From Duganella sp. CF458 (GTDB lineage: Bacteria > Pseudomonadota > Gammaproteobacteria > Burkholderiales > Burkholderiaceae_D): 64,000 nt of DNA. Under the pieces are notes generated by a model. That model made no database searches and was not told the origin of the DNA. It worked only from the letters and a program-made list of their open reading frames with translations. A program made the translations under genes and the position numbers. This document shows, in pieces, positions 24,388-34,550 of the stretch (within the stretch, counting starts at the first letter, position 1; the number at the start of each line of letters is the position of its first letter). The stretch covers positions 62,001-126,000 of the forward strand of contig NZ_FOOF01000014.1 in NCBI RefSeq assembly GCF_900113115.1, read 5' to 3'.

Positions 24388-24726
24388 CTAATAGCGGTAG
24401 CAATGGGCCTGTTGCGGCTCGCTGCGCACCAGCGCGGTGGTCCAGGCGGGGTTGGTCGCCTGCTGGCATTTGACCAGGACTTCCGACCAGGCTTTCAGAT
24501 TCGCTTCAGAGGCGTCCTTCTTCCACGCTTCATCCACGGCGCGGGCAAAGGGCGTTTGGCGGCGCGGGGCACTGAGCGGGCGGCCAAAGCTGTCGCGTGG
24601 CGGACTGACATCAAGCGCCGGGCGCACGCCAGGCTGGGCGGAGGGCAATTCAAGTTCGCCGCCCCACGCGCTGGCCAAGGCCGGCAGCAGCAATGCCAGC
24701 GTGAGGTGGGCGGCTGATTTCATCAT
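24388..24726 (-). CDS. Small exported protein of unknown function
   Basis: This 112-residue protein begins MMKSAAHLTLALLLPALASAWGG, a clear signal peptide with probable cleavage after ASA. The mature part is Pro-rich and then helical (ARAVDEAWKKDASEANLKAW) with two Cys (KCQQ, HCYRY). The second Met (24723) is an equally good start. It directly follows the rmuC stop codon on the same strand, so it belongs to the haemoglobin-rmuC operon. No family recognised. Confidence 0.65.
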   Translation of the reverse strand: MMKSAAHLTLALLLPALASAWGGELELPSAQPGVRPALDVSPPRDSFGRPLSAPRRQTPFARAVDEAWKKDASEANLKAWSEVLVKCQQATNPAWTTALVRSEPQQAHCYRY

Positions 24727-25977
24727 TCAGGCGGGACTGTCGCCGTCGGCGTCAGCGCCATCGGCCGCCCCCAGCATGAGCAAGGCCTCGTCGGATGGCA
24801 GCGCTTCGACGGACTTGAGCTTGCGCGCCATCTGGCGGCTGCGGACCTCAGCGTTTTCAATATTGCGGGCGGCGCGTTCCAGCGTGGTCTTGGTGGCGGC
24901 CAGGACGTCGCCGAATTTGGCGAACTCGGTCTTCACGGCGCCCAGCACTTGCCATACTTCGGACGAGCGCTTTTCCAGCGCCAGCGTGCGGAAGCCCATT
25001 TGCAGGCTGTTCAACAGTGCGGTCAATGTCGAAGGACCGGCGATGCTGACCCGGTTCACGCGCTGCAGTTCGTCGGCCAGGCCGGGCCGGCGCATCACTT
25101 CCGCGTACAAGCCCTCGGTTGGCAGGAACAGGATCGCGAAGTCGGTCGTCAGCGGCGGCGCGAGGTATTTCTCCGCGATCGTCCTGGCCTCGCCGCGCAC
25201 GGCGCGTTCCAGTTCCCGCCCGGCTGCGGCCACGGCGTCGGCGTCGGCACGGTCGGCGGCTTCCAGCAGGCGTTCGTATTGCTCTTTCGGGAATTTGGCG
25301 TCGATCGGCATCCACACCGGCGCCCCGCCCTCTTTCTGGCCCGGCAGTTTCAGCGCAAATTCCACGCGCGCATTGCTACCCGGGATGGTCTCGACGTTCT
25401 TGGCGTATTGGTCCGGCGTGAGGATTTGCTCGAGCAGCATTTCCAGCTGCACCTCGCCCCAGGTGCCGCGGGTCTTCACATTGGTCAGCACGCGCTTCAA
25501 ATCGCCGACACCCAGCGCCAGTTGCTGCATTTCGCCCAGCCCCTGGTGCACGCGCTCCAGGCGTTCGGACACCTGGCGGAACGATTCCGTCAGGCGCGTT
25601 TCCAGCGTTTCGTGCAGCTTTTCATCGACCGTCTTGCGCATTTCCTCCAGCCGCGCGCCGTTGTCGGACTGCAGCTCGCGCATCTTGGTTTCCAGCGCCA
25701 CGCGCACTTCCAGCAGGCGGCGCGTGTTCGATTCGGTCAACACTTCGATCTGGCGGCGCATGGTTTCGAGCTGCTGCACGGTGGCCGCATGCGACTGCGC
25801 GAGCATATTTCCCATCTCCTGGCGCTGCGCCTGCGCGGTGGCCTGCAATTGCAGGCGCACTTCGCGTTCGACACGGTCAAGTTGATCGGCCACGTCGCCG
25901 CCGCGGCTGCGCAGCAGCGAAACAATTTGCAGGACGATGATGACGGCGGCCAGCGCCAGCAGGATGGTCAACTCCAT
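24727..25977 (-). CDS. rmuC: DNA recombination protein RmuC
   Basis: RmuC limits inversion at short inverted repeats and is thought to act at structured DNA. The 416-residue protein has an N-terminal membrane helix (MELTILLALAAVIIVLQIVSL), a long coiled coil (about 30-140) and the RmuC nuclease-like domain. The domain includes GTWGEVQLEMLLEQ, PIDAKFPKEQYERLL and FLPTEGLYAEVMRRPGL. The start at 25977 overlaps the haemoglobin stop by one base (TGATG), indicating coupling. A longer ORF upstream is rejected because it runs through the haemoglobin gene. Confidence 0.95.
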   Translation of the reverse strand: MELTILLALAAVIIVLQIVSLLRSRGGDVADQLDRVEREVRLQLQATAQAQRQEMGNMLAQSHAATVQQLETMRRQIEVLTESNTRRLLEVRVALETKMRELQSDNGARLEEMRKTVDEKLHETLETRLTESFRQVSERLERVHQGLGEMQQLALGVGDLKRVLTNVKTRGTWGEVQLEMLLEQILTPDQYAKNVETIPGSNARVEFALKLPGQKEGGAPVWMPIDAKFPKEQYERLLEAADRADADAVAAAGRELERAVRGEARTIAEKYLAPPLTTDFAILFLPTEGLYAEVMRRPGLADELQRVNRVSIAGPSTLTALLNSLQMGFRTLALEKRSSEVWQVLGAVKTEFAKFGDVLAATKTTLERAARNIENAEVRSRQMARKLKSVEALPSDEALLMLGAADGADADGDSPA

Positions 25978-26369
25978 CAATCGGCCTTGTTCCGCATCCA
26001 GTCGGCGGTCTGGTAGAACGATTCCATCAGCCTGAGGCGCAGGTCTTCTGCGATGCCGACATCCTGCATCGCCCATGCCATGCAGCGCAGCCATTGGTCG
26101 CGCTCAGTCGAACCGACCGCGAAAGGCAGGTGGCGCGCCCGCAGGCGCGGGTGGCCGAAGCGTTCAATAAACAGGTCCGGACCGCCCATCCAGCCGCTCA
26201 GGAACCAGAACAGCTTGTCGCGCGAGCCGTCGGTGCTCGGCGGGTGCATGGCGCGGATGCCGGCGAATTCCGGCTCCAGCTCCATCAGGTCGTAAAAACG
26301 GTCAACCATCTGGCGCAGCTTGCTTTCGCCGCCGATGACTTCGTAAAGGGTGCGTGCTTCATCATTCAT
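25977..26369 (-). CDS. Group II truncated haemoglobin (TrHbO-like)
   Basis: This is a 130-residue globin with the compact 2-on-2 fold. Tyr26 (FYDLM, B10), the proximal His80 in RARHLPF and Trp93 (QWLRCM, G8) are the features of group II truncated haemoglobins. Such proteins bind oxygen and can detoxify nitric oxide or peroxide. The start at 26369 gives MNDEARTL. A perfect FNR-type site lies 26 bp upstream. The nearest -10-like TATCAT (26381-26376) would start transcription almost at the ATG, so leaderless or repressed expression is possible. Confidence 0.93.
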   Translation of the reverse strand: MNDEARTLYEVIGGESKLRQMVDRFYDLMELEPEFAGIRAMHPPSTDGSRDKLFWFLSGWMGGPDLFIERFGHPRLRARHLPFAVGSTERDQWLRCMAWAMQDVGIAEDLRLRLMESFYQTADWMRNKAD

Positions 26370-26394
26370 AAGGCAATGATAGCGCATGGACGTA

Positions 26395-26408
26395 TTGATG
26401 TGGATCAA
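26395..26408. promoter_or_regulatory. Perfect FNR/ANR-type site between haemoglobin and sensor kinase genes
   Basis: TTGATGTGGATCAA matches TTGAT-N4-ATCAA exactly. It lies in the 91-bp divergent gap between the truncated haemoglobin and the CqsS/LqsS-like kinase. It does not sit at an obvious class II distance for either, so it could act as a repressor site or control both. Confidence 0.6.
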
Positions 26409-26460
26409 GCATAGTGCTGATTCTGCGCAAAATGCGCCCACAAACCGCCATGATTGCCAG

Positions 26461-27690
26461 ATGATCCGACGCCTCATCCGAACCCGCCTGCGCGCCCGCA
26501 GTGTCGAGGAAATCGCCGACCTGCGCCTGGCCGCCTTAAGCTGGCTCGGAATCACCTGCTTTCCCCTGTATTACGCCATTTTCGGCTGGCTGGTGCCGCA
26601 ACCTTACGAAAGCCTGGCGGCGCGCGCGATCGGCACCGCGCTCGGTATTGGCGGCCTGCTGGCACGCCGGCTGTCGCCGCGCCTGCGCAACCGCTACACC
26701 CTGCTGCTGGTGACCTATGAGCTGCCGTTCTTCTGCACCTTCATGTTCCTGATGAACCACGCCAACGTCACCTGGGCCCAGGTGATGCTCGTGATGCTGG
26801 TGGCACTGTTCCATTTCGAACCCCGCCTGGCGTTGCGCGCGGGCGCGATCGGCATCAGTGCGGCCACGCTGCTGGCGATCGCACTCGGCGCCGGCGGCGT
26901 CCTGTTCTCTGCTTCGGTGTTGCAACTGCTGCCCGTGCAATTGTTCCTGGTCGGCTGGATGTGGGTGTTTTCGCAAAGCCGCAAGGCGCTGGAAGAAGAA
27001 AAGCTGGACGGCCTGGGCGACGGCCTGGGCGCCGTGGCGCACGAAATGCGCACCCCGCTGGCCAGCCTGGATGCCAATGTGCGCGGCCTGTCGCGCATTC
27101 AGCAGCGCGCCGGACAGGACAATCCCGCGGTGCGCCAGGCACTGGGCCGCATGCAATACGAGGTGCGCCACATGAACCATATGATCGACCTGTTCCTGCT
27201 CAGCGCGCAGGCGGTGCGGCAGAAGCTCGATCCGCACGAAACCGTGTCCATGCTCGATACGGTCGAATCGGCGCTGCGCCGCTATCCTTTCACCGGAGAG
27301 GCCCAGCGCCAGCTCGTTGCGCTGCAAGTGCGCAGCGACTTCCGCTTCGGCGGCCAGAACGAGCTGGCCATCATGCTGCTGTTGAATCTCCTGCGCAATG
27401 CGATGCAGGCGGTGCAGCGCGCCGGCAAGGGACGGGTCAGGATCGTGATCGACGGCTGCCGGCCGGTGCCGCGCGTCCTGGTGATCGATACCGGCTGCGG
27501 TATTTCGCCGCAACACCTGCCAATGATTTTCCAGCGCTTCTTCACTTATCCAGAGCATAATGGCGCCGGTATCGGCCTGGCTTTGTGCCGCCAGGTGATG
27601 CAAGCGTGGCAAGCGAAACTACATTGTGTCTCCCGCGAGCACGCATATGCTATCTTTGTGCTTGAATTCCCCTTAAAAGCAAGCCGTTGA
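26461..27690 (+). CDS. CqsS/LqsS/JqsS-like sensor histidine kinase
   Basis: The 409-residue kinase has a six-helix sensor (about 23-172) whose FPLYYAIFGWLVPQPYESL (34-52) and LPFFCTFMFLMN (88-99) closely resemble the CqsS family. That family senses alpha-hydroxyketone autoinducers (CAI-1, LAI-1). The kinase core follows: phospho-acceptor His194 in AHEMRTPL, N box NLLRNAMQA (309-317), G1 DTGCGI (343-348) and G2 GAGIGLAL (368-375). There is no fused receiver, as in LqsS and unlike Vibrio CqsS. The response regulator starts 3 bp downstream. No autoinducer synthase gene is in the window. The ligand is inferred by family. Confidence 0.75.
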   Translation: MIRRLIRTRLRARSVEEIADLRLAALSWLGITCFPLYYAIFGWLVPQPYESLAARAIGTALGIGGLLARRLSPRLRNRYTLLLVTYELPFFCTFMFLMNHANVTWAQVMLVMLVALFHFEPRLALRAGAIGISAATLLAIALGAGGVLFSASVLQLLPVQLFLVGWMWVFSQSRKALEEEKLDGLGDGLGAVAHEMRTPLASLDANVRGLSRIQQRAGQDNPAVRQALGRMQYEVRHMNHMIDLFLLSAQAVRQKLDPHETVSMLDTVESALRRYPFTGEAQRQLVALQVRSDFRFGGQNELAIMLLLNLLRNAMQAVQRAGKGRVRIVIDGCRPVPRVLVIDTGCGISPQHLPMIFQRFFTYPEHNGAGIGLALCRQVMQAWQAKLHCVSREHAYAIFVLEFPLKASR

Positions 27691-27693
27691 ACC

Positions 27694-28689
27694 ATGAAAC
27701 TGCCCGTTTACGCCCACCCAACCATGACCGTCCTGGTGGACGACAGCGATACCTTCCTGCATAGCCTGGTATTCCAGCTCGATCCCATGCAGGCCAGCGT
27801 GTGCTTCCATGACCCCCTGCAGGCACTGGAATGGTTCAAGACCAATGCCCAGAGCAGCGAATTGCCGCTGCAGGTGGATTTCGACAATCCGAACCAGTCG
27901 GCCGAGCAGCGCAATGTGGCGGTGGACCTGGAGCAGATCTACCGGATTTCCGGCCAGCGCCAGCGTTTTTCCATTCCCTCAGTGCTGGTGGTCGATTACT
28001 CGATGCCGCAAATGAACGGCGTGGCGTTCTGCCAGGCGATCCAGCATCTGCCCTGCAAGAAGATCCTGTTCACCGGCCAGGCCGATGAAAAGATCGCGGT
28101 GGATGCGTTCAACCGCGGCCTGATCGACCGCTATATCAAGAAAAGCGCGGACGACGCCCTTGACCGGCTGGAAGAGGAAGTGGCGGCGCTGCAGAAGGCG
28201 TTCTTCCAGGAACAGTCGGAAACCCTGCTCGATATGCTGGTACTGCACGAGTTCAGCTTCCTGCGCTGCGGTGCGCTGGCCAAGGTCGTGCAGCAGTTAT
28301 ACCAGGAACACGGCTTCGTCGAGCACTACCCTTTCCCTAGCCCGAGCGGCATCCTGTTCTTCAAGGCCGACGGCTCGGCGCAACTGATGGTGGTGGAAAC
28401 CCAGCGCGGTTACGAGTCGCAGGTGGAAATGGCGCGCGACAGCGGCGCCCCGCAATCGCTGGTGGAAGCGCTGGAAGAAAAGCGCATGCTGCCTTTCTTC
28501 CCGCCGGACGGCATGTATTCGGATGAAGTGGGCCAGCACTGGCACCGCTACTGCAAGGCGCCGCAGGTGTGCAAGGGGCTGGAAACCTATTACTGGGCCC
28601 TGTTCGAGGTCGACCCGGCCCTGCTCGATATCCAGCCTACCCCTTACGCGGAATTCCTGCGCCAGCATACGCCGCCGCTGGCCGCGTAA
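27694..28689 (+). CDS. LqsR-like response regulator with atypical receiver
   Basis: The 331-residue regulator has an N-terminal receiver: acidic pair D16-D17 (VLVDDSD), phospho-acceptor D101 (VLVVDYSMPQMNG), T127 (LFTGQ) and K149/K150. Compared with CheY, about 40 extra residues (48-92) separate the second and third strands. The C-terminal half (about 180-331) has no DNA-binding motif I recognise and contains HEFSFLRCGALAKVVQQLY and GYESQVEMARDSG. Layout and length match LqsR of Legionella, whose output domain is nuclease/nucleotide-binding-like. It is co-transcribed with the kinase. Confidence 0.65.
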   Translation: MKLPVYAHPTMTVLVDDSDTFLHSLVFQLDPMQASVCFHDPLQALEWFKTNAQSSELPLQVDFDNPNQSAEQRNVAVDLEQIYRISGQRQRFSIPSVLVVDYSMPQMNGVAFCQAIQHLPCKKILFTGQADEKIAVDAFNRGLIDRYIKKSADDALDRLEEEVAALQKAFFQEQSETLLDMLVLHEFSFLRCGALAKVVQQLYQEHGFVEHYPFPSPSGILFFKADGSAQLMVVETQRGYESQVEMARDSGAPQSLVEALEEKRMLPFFPPDGMYSDEVGQHWHRYCKAPQVCKGLETYYWALFEVDPALLDIQPTPYAEFLRQHTPPLAA

Positions 28690-28694
28690 TCCCC

Positions 28695-31220
28695 TCAAGC
28701 CTCCCGCAGCGTTTGCAGCGGGGGGTGGTTCAGCACATTGCGCAGGCCGAGCCAACCGCCGATCACGGCGCACAGCGCGCCCGCCAGCAAGCCTGCCAGC
28801 CAGACCCAGGGGCTGAAGCTCCAGGCGAACTTGAACTGGTAGGTTGCCAATCCCCATCCCATCAGGCCGGCTCCGGTGGCGGCCAGCAGGCCGCCCAGGC
28901 CGCCGACCAGCATGAACTCGATCAACTGCGCCCGAGCGAGCTGGCGGCGGGTGGCGCCAAGGGCGCGCAGCAGGCCCGCTTCGCGGCGCCGCTCGTCCTG
29001 GGAGCCCATCAAGGCCGCGTACAGCACCAGCACGCCGGACGCCAACGTGAAGGCAAACAGGAATTCCACTGCCTGGATCACCTGGTCCAGCACCGCTTGC
29101 ACCTGGCGCAGAATGCCGCCCACGTCGATGATGGTCAGGTTGGGAAATTCGCGCGATACAGCATTGCCGGCAAGCAGGGCGTGTTTCGGCAGGTGGTAGG
29201 AGGTGATCCAGGTTTGCGGCGTATCGGCCATTACCGCCGGATTGATGATGACGAAGAAATTCACCCGCATCGAGCCCCATTCAAGCTTGCGCAGGCTGGT
29301 AATCTTCGCCTCCACCGGCGAACCGGCGATATCGAAGCGCATGCTGTCGCCCAGCTTCAGGCCCAGCGTCTTGGCAATGCCCTCCTCAACCGAGGCTACG
29401 CCCGCGGCGCCGTCCATCGCCCATGAGCCGGCAGTGACCTGGTTCTGCGCCGGCAGCGCGGTCATCGTCGACAGGTTGAATTCGCGTTCGGCCAGGCCTT
29501 TCGCGCGCTCGTCGGTATAGGTTTCGCTGGTGATGGCCTTGTCGTTCACCGCCACCAGGCGGCCGCGGATCATCGGGAACATCGGGATTTCCTTCACGCC
29601 GGCTTCTTTCAGGCGGGCGGCGATGGCATCCTTCTGGTCCGGCTGGATGTTGATGACGAAGCGGTTCGGCGCATCCGGCGGCATGGTATTGCGCCAGGCC
29701 GCCATCAGGTCGCCGCGCACCACGGTCAGCAGCAGCAAGGCCATCAGGCCGAGCGACAGCGACACCACCTGCACCACGGTGGCACCGGGCCGGCGCCGCA
29801 GCGAGGTCACCGCGAAACGCCATGACTGGTGCGGGAAGGCGTTGCGCAGTGGCCGTAATGCCTGCAGGCCAAGCCAGCCGATCAGGGCAAACACCGCGAA
29901 GCCAAGCAGGAAGCCGCCACCGGTCACGCCCGCCAGCTTGACGTCATTCGATTGCCACAGCAGCAGCGCGCCGAAAGCGGCGATGCCAAGGCCGTAGGTC
30001 GCCAGCGCGGCCGGCTTGGGCGCCGCGGCCTCGCGGCGGATGACGCGGTTATGCGCCACGTTGCGCAGCTGCAGGATCGGCGGCAGCGCAAAGCCGGCCA
30101 GCAGGACCATGCCGGTGGCCAGTCCCTGCAGCGCCGGCAGGATGGTCGGCGCCGGGATATCGGCGGCCACCAGGCTGCCAAGCAGTTGCAGCAGCACGTA
30201 GTGGGCGCCAAAGCCGGCCAGCACGCCGAGCAGGCTGCCGGCCAGGCCGACCAGCAGGAATTCGACCAGGTAAATCGCCGTCACCTGGTTTTGCGTCAGC
30301 CCCAGGCAGCGCAGCATGGCGCAGGAATCCAGGTGGCGCTGCATGAAGCGGCGCGCGGCCATCGCCACCGCCACTGCTGCCAGCATGGCCGACAGCAGGC
30401 CGACCAGCGACAGGAAGCGGTCGGCACGGTCGAGGGTGGCGCTCATTTCCGGGCGCCCTTCTTCCAGCGACTCGATGCGCACGCCGCGCACATTGTCCTT
30501 CTTGATCAAGGCTTTCAGCCAGTCGCCGTATTCCTGGGTCGGCTTGGCGCTGGCGCCGGGACCTGCCACCAGCAAGCGATAGCCAACGCGCGAGCCTTCC
30601 TGGACCAAGTTGGTGGCCGGCATGTCGCCTAGTGCGAGGAAGACGCGCGGCGCAAAGTTGATGAAACCGCCGCCCCGGTCCGGCTCCGCCGCAATCAGCT
30701 GCATCACGCGGAACTGCTTGTCGCCCAGTTGCAGCGTACCGCCTACGGCCACGTCCAGCGCAGTGGCCAGCGCCGGGTCGATCCACACCGTGCCCGGCTG
30801 CGGTGCCGCAGGCGCCGGCTGGCCGATGCTGTCATTGGCTTGTGCGAGATCGGTGTTGACCTTGACACGGCCGCGCAGCGGATAGCCCGGGCTGACCGCT
30901 TTCAGCGTCACCAGCACCGAGCGGGCGGCATCGCCCTGCCCTGCCTGCGCCATGCTGGGAAAGGCCAGCGTGTCGGCCACCAGCAAGCCGCGCTGCTGCG
31001 CTTCCGCGCGCCAGGCGGCAGGCACCGGGTTGTCGGCCACCACCACCAGATCGGCGCCCAGCAACTGGTGCGCATCGCGATTCAGCCCGCTGCGCAGGCG
31101 ATCGATGAAGAAACCGGCGGCCGACAGCGCCGCCACTGCCACCACCAGCGCTACCAGCAGGAAGCGCAACTGCCCGGCGCGCCAGTCGCGCGCCGTCATC
31201 CTCAGGGCTTGTCGAAACAT
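28695..31220 (-). CDS. FtsX-family ABC transporter permease (YbbP-like)
   Basis: This 841-residue protein has two FtsX modules. It has a first membrane helix (about 18-40), a large periplasmic domain, a three-helix block near 265-380, further helices, a second periplasmic domain, and a C-terminal block with SQDERRREAGLLRALGATRRQL. YbbP works with the ATPase YbbA and the esterase TesA in E. coli. Its ATPase gene would normally lie just upstream, but adenosine deaminase is there instead. It probably acts in lipid or lipoprotein handling at the inner membrane; substrate unknown. Confidence 0.85.
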   Translation of the reverse strand: MFRQALRMTARDWRAGQLRFLLVALVVAVAALSAAGFFIDRLRSGLNRDAHQLLGADLVVVADNPVPAAWRAEAQQRGLLVADTLAFPSMAQAGQGDAARSVLVTLKAVSPGYPLRGRVKVNTDLAQANDSIGQPAPAAPQPGTVWIDPALATALDVAVGGTLQLGDKQFRVMQLIAAEPDRGGGFINFAPRVFLALGDMPATNLVQEGSRVGYRLLVAGPGASAKPTQEYGDWLKALIKKDNVRGVRIESLEEGRPEMSATLDRADRFLSLVGLLSAMLAAVAVAMAARRFMQRHLDSCAMLRCLGLTQNQVTAIYLVEFLLVGLAGSLLGVLAGFGAHYVLLQLLGSLVAADIPAPTILPALQGLATGMVLLAGFALPPILQLRNVAHNRVIRREAAAPKPAALATYGLGIAAFGALLLWQSNDVKLAGVTGGGFLLGFAVFALIGWLGLQALRPLRNAFPHQSWRFAVTSLRRRPGATVVQVVSLSLGLMALLLLTVVRGDLMAAWRNTMPPDAPNRFVINIQPDQKDAIAARLKEAGVKEIPMFPMIRGRLVAVNDKAITSETYTDERAKGLAEREFNLSTMTALPAQNQVTAGSWAMDGAAGVASVEEGIAKTLGLKLGDSMRFDIAGSPVEAKITSLRKLEWGSMRVNFFVIINPAVMADTPQTWITSYHLPKHALLAGNAVSREFPNLTIIDVGGILRQVQAVLDQVIQAVEFLFAFTLASGVLVLYAALMGSQDERRREAGLLRALGATRRQLARAQLIEFMLVGGLGGLLAATGAGLMGWGLATYQFKFAWSFSPWVWLAGLLAGALCAVIGGWLGLRNVLNHPPLQTLREA

Positions 31221-31236
31221 TGATTGTCAGACCACG

Positions 31237-32578
<1,342 letters not shown>

Positions 32579-34501
32579 ATGACCATTTTTGACAACTACG
32601 CAGCACGCTACGAGCGCACCAAGGAAGAGGAGATGTCGCTCTCCGAGTATCTCGCGCTTTGCAAGAAGGACCGCCTGACCTATGCTTCGGCGGCGGAACG
32701 CATGCTGGCTGCGATTGGCGAACCGACCCTGGTTGATACGCGCAACGATACGCGCCTGTCCCGCATCTTCGCCAACAAGGTCATCAAGATTTATCCGGCT
32801 TTCCGCGAGTTCTACGGCATGGAAGACGTCATCGAACAGGTGGTCGCCTATTTCCGCCATGCCGCGCAAGGGCTGGAAGAGCGCAAGCAGATCCTCTACC
32901 TGCTGGGCCCGGTCGGTGGCGGCAAGTCCTCGATTGCGGAAAAGCTCAAGCAATTGATGGAGGAAGTGCCGTTCTACTGCCTGAAAGGCTCGCCGGTGAA
33001 TGAGTCGCCACTCGGCCTGTTCAGCGAAGCCGAGGACGGCACCATCCTGGAAGAAGATTACGGCATCCCGCGCCGCTACCTGCGCAATATCCCGTCGCCG
33101 TGGGCGGTCAAGCGCCTGCATGAATTCAATGGCGATATCAACCAGTTCCGCGTGGTCAAGCGCTATCCTTCGGTGCTGAAGCAGACCGCCATTTCCAAGA
33201 CCGAGCCGGGCGACGAGAATAACCAGGACATTTCCTCCCTGGTCGGCAAGGTCGATATCCGCAAGCTGGAAGACTATGCCCAGGACGATCCGGACGCCTA
33301 CAGCTATTCCGGCGGCCTGTGCCTGGCCAACCAGGGCTTGATGGAATTCGTCGAGATGTTCAAGGCGCCGATCAAGGTGCTGCACCCGCTGCTGACCGCC
33401 ACCCAGGAAGGCAACTACAAGGGCACCGAAGGCTTCGGCGCCATCCCCTTCGAAGGCATCATCCTGGCGCACTCGAACGAATCGGAATGGAAGAGCTTCA
33501 AGAACAACCGCAACAACGAGGCATTCCTCGACCGTATCTATATAGTGAAGGTGCCGTACTGCCTGCGCGTCACCGACGAAATCAAGATTTACGAGAAGCT
33601 GCTGCACAATTCCTCGCTCGACAAGGCGCCGTGCGCCCCCGGCACGCTGCGCATGATGTCGCAGTTTGCCATCCTGTCGCGCCTGAAAGAGCCGGAAAAC
33701 TCGAGTATTTTCAGCAAGATGCTGGTGTACGACGGTGAAAACCTGAAGGATACCGACCCGAAAGCCAAGTCCATCCACGAATACGTCGACTATGCCGGGG
33801 TCGACGAGGGCATGAGCGGGCTGTCGACCCGGTTCGCCTTCAAGATCCTGTCCAAGGTGTTCAACTTCGACTCGACCGAGGTGGCGGCCAATCCGGTGCA
33901 CCTGCTGTATGTGCTGGAACAGCAGGTCGAACGCGAACAGTTCCCGCCGGAGACCGAGCAAAAATACTTCTCCTATATAAAAGAGCACCTGGCCCAGCGC
34001 TATGTCGAATTCATCGGCAAGGAAATCCAGACTGCCTACCTAGAGAGCTACTCCGAATACGGCCAGAACATCTTCGACCGCTACGTGACCTTTGCCGACT
34101 TCTGGATCCAGGACCAGGAATACCGCGACCCGGATACCGGCGAAAGCTTCGACCGCGAATCGCTGAACAACGAACTGGAAAAAATCGAGAAGCCGGCCGG
34201 CATCTCGAATCCGAAAGACTTCCGTAATGAGATCGTCAACTTCGGGTTGCGCGCGCGCGCCAATAACGGCGGCAAGAACCCGGCCTGGACCAGTTACGAG
34301 AAATTCCGCACCGTGATCGAGAAGAAAATGTTCTCCAATACCGAAGAACTGCTGCCGGTGATCTCCTTCAACGCCAAGGCCAGCGCCGAGGACGCCAACA
34401 AGCACGCCGACTTCGTGGCGCGCATGGTGGAAAAGGGCTACACGGCCAAGCAGGTCCGGCTGCTGTGCGAATGGTATCTGCGCGTGAGGAAGTCGTCCTG
34501 A
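32579..34501 (+). CDS. prkA: PrkA/YeaG family serine protein kinase (AAA+)
   Basis: PrkA-family proteins are AAA+ proteins with a distant C-terminal kinase-like domain. They occur with YeaH and SpoVR proteins in stress, starvation and sporulation responses. Of 640 residues, the N-terminal AAA module carries Walker A GPVGGGKSS (110-118), and the rest is well conserved (FREFYGMEDVIEQ, PSPWAVKRLHEFNGD, YAGVDEGMSGLSTRFAFK). It is the first gene of prkA-yeaH-spoVR. The exact role of the module is not settled in any organism. Recent views favour either protein phosphorylation or AAA+ protease activity. Confidence 0.95.
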   Translation: MTIFDNYAARYERTKEEEMSLSEYLALCKKDRLTYASAAERMLAAIGEPTLVDTRNDTRLSRIFANKVIKIYPAFREFYGMEDVIEQVVAYFRHAAQGLEERKQILYLLGPVGGGKSSIAEKLKQLMEEVPFYCLKGSPVNESPLGLFSEAEDGTILEEDYGIPRRYLRNIPSPWAVKRLHEFNGDINQFRVVKRYPSVLKQTAISKTEPGDENNQDISSLVGKVDIRKLEDYAQDDPDAYSYSGGLCLANQGLMEFVEMFKAPIKVLHPLLTATQEGNYKGTEGFGAIPFEGIILAHSNESEWKSFKNNRNNEAFLDRIYIVKVPYCLRVTDEIKIYEKLLHNSSLDKAPCAPGTLRMMSQFAILSRLKEPENSSIFSKMLVYDGENLKDTDPKAKSIHEYVDYAGVDEGMSGLSTRFAFKILSKVFNFDSTEVAANPVHLLYVLEQQVEREQFPPETEQKYFSYIKEHLAQRYVEFIGKEIQTAYLESYSEYGQNIFDRYVTFADFWIQDQEYRDPDTGESFDRESLNNELEKIEKPAGISNPKDFRNEIVNFGLRARANNGGKNPAWTSYEKFRTVIEKKMFSNTEELLPVISFNAKASAEDANKHADFVARMVEKGYTAKQVRLLCEWYLRVRKSS

Positions 34502-34550
34502 TAGAGAAGTGGGATAATCAGGGCGCGCCAATCAAGCAGGCAGGAGGCAC

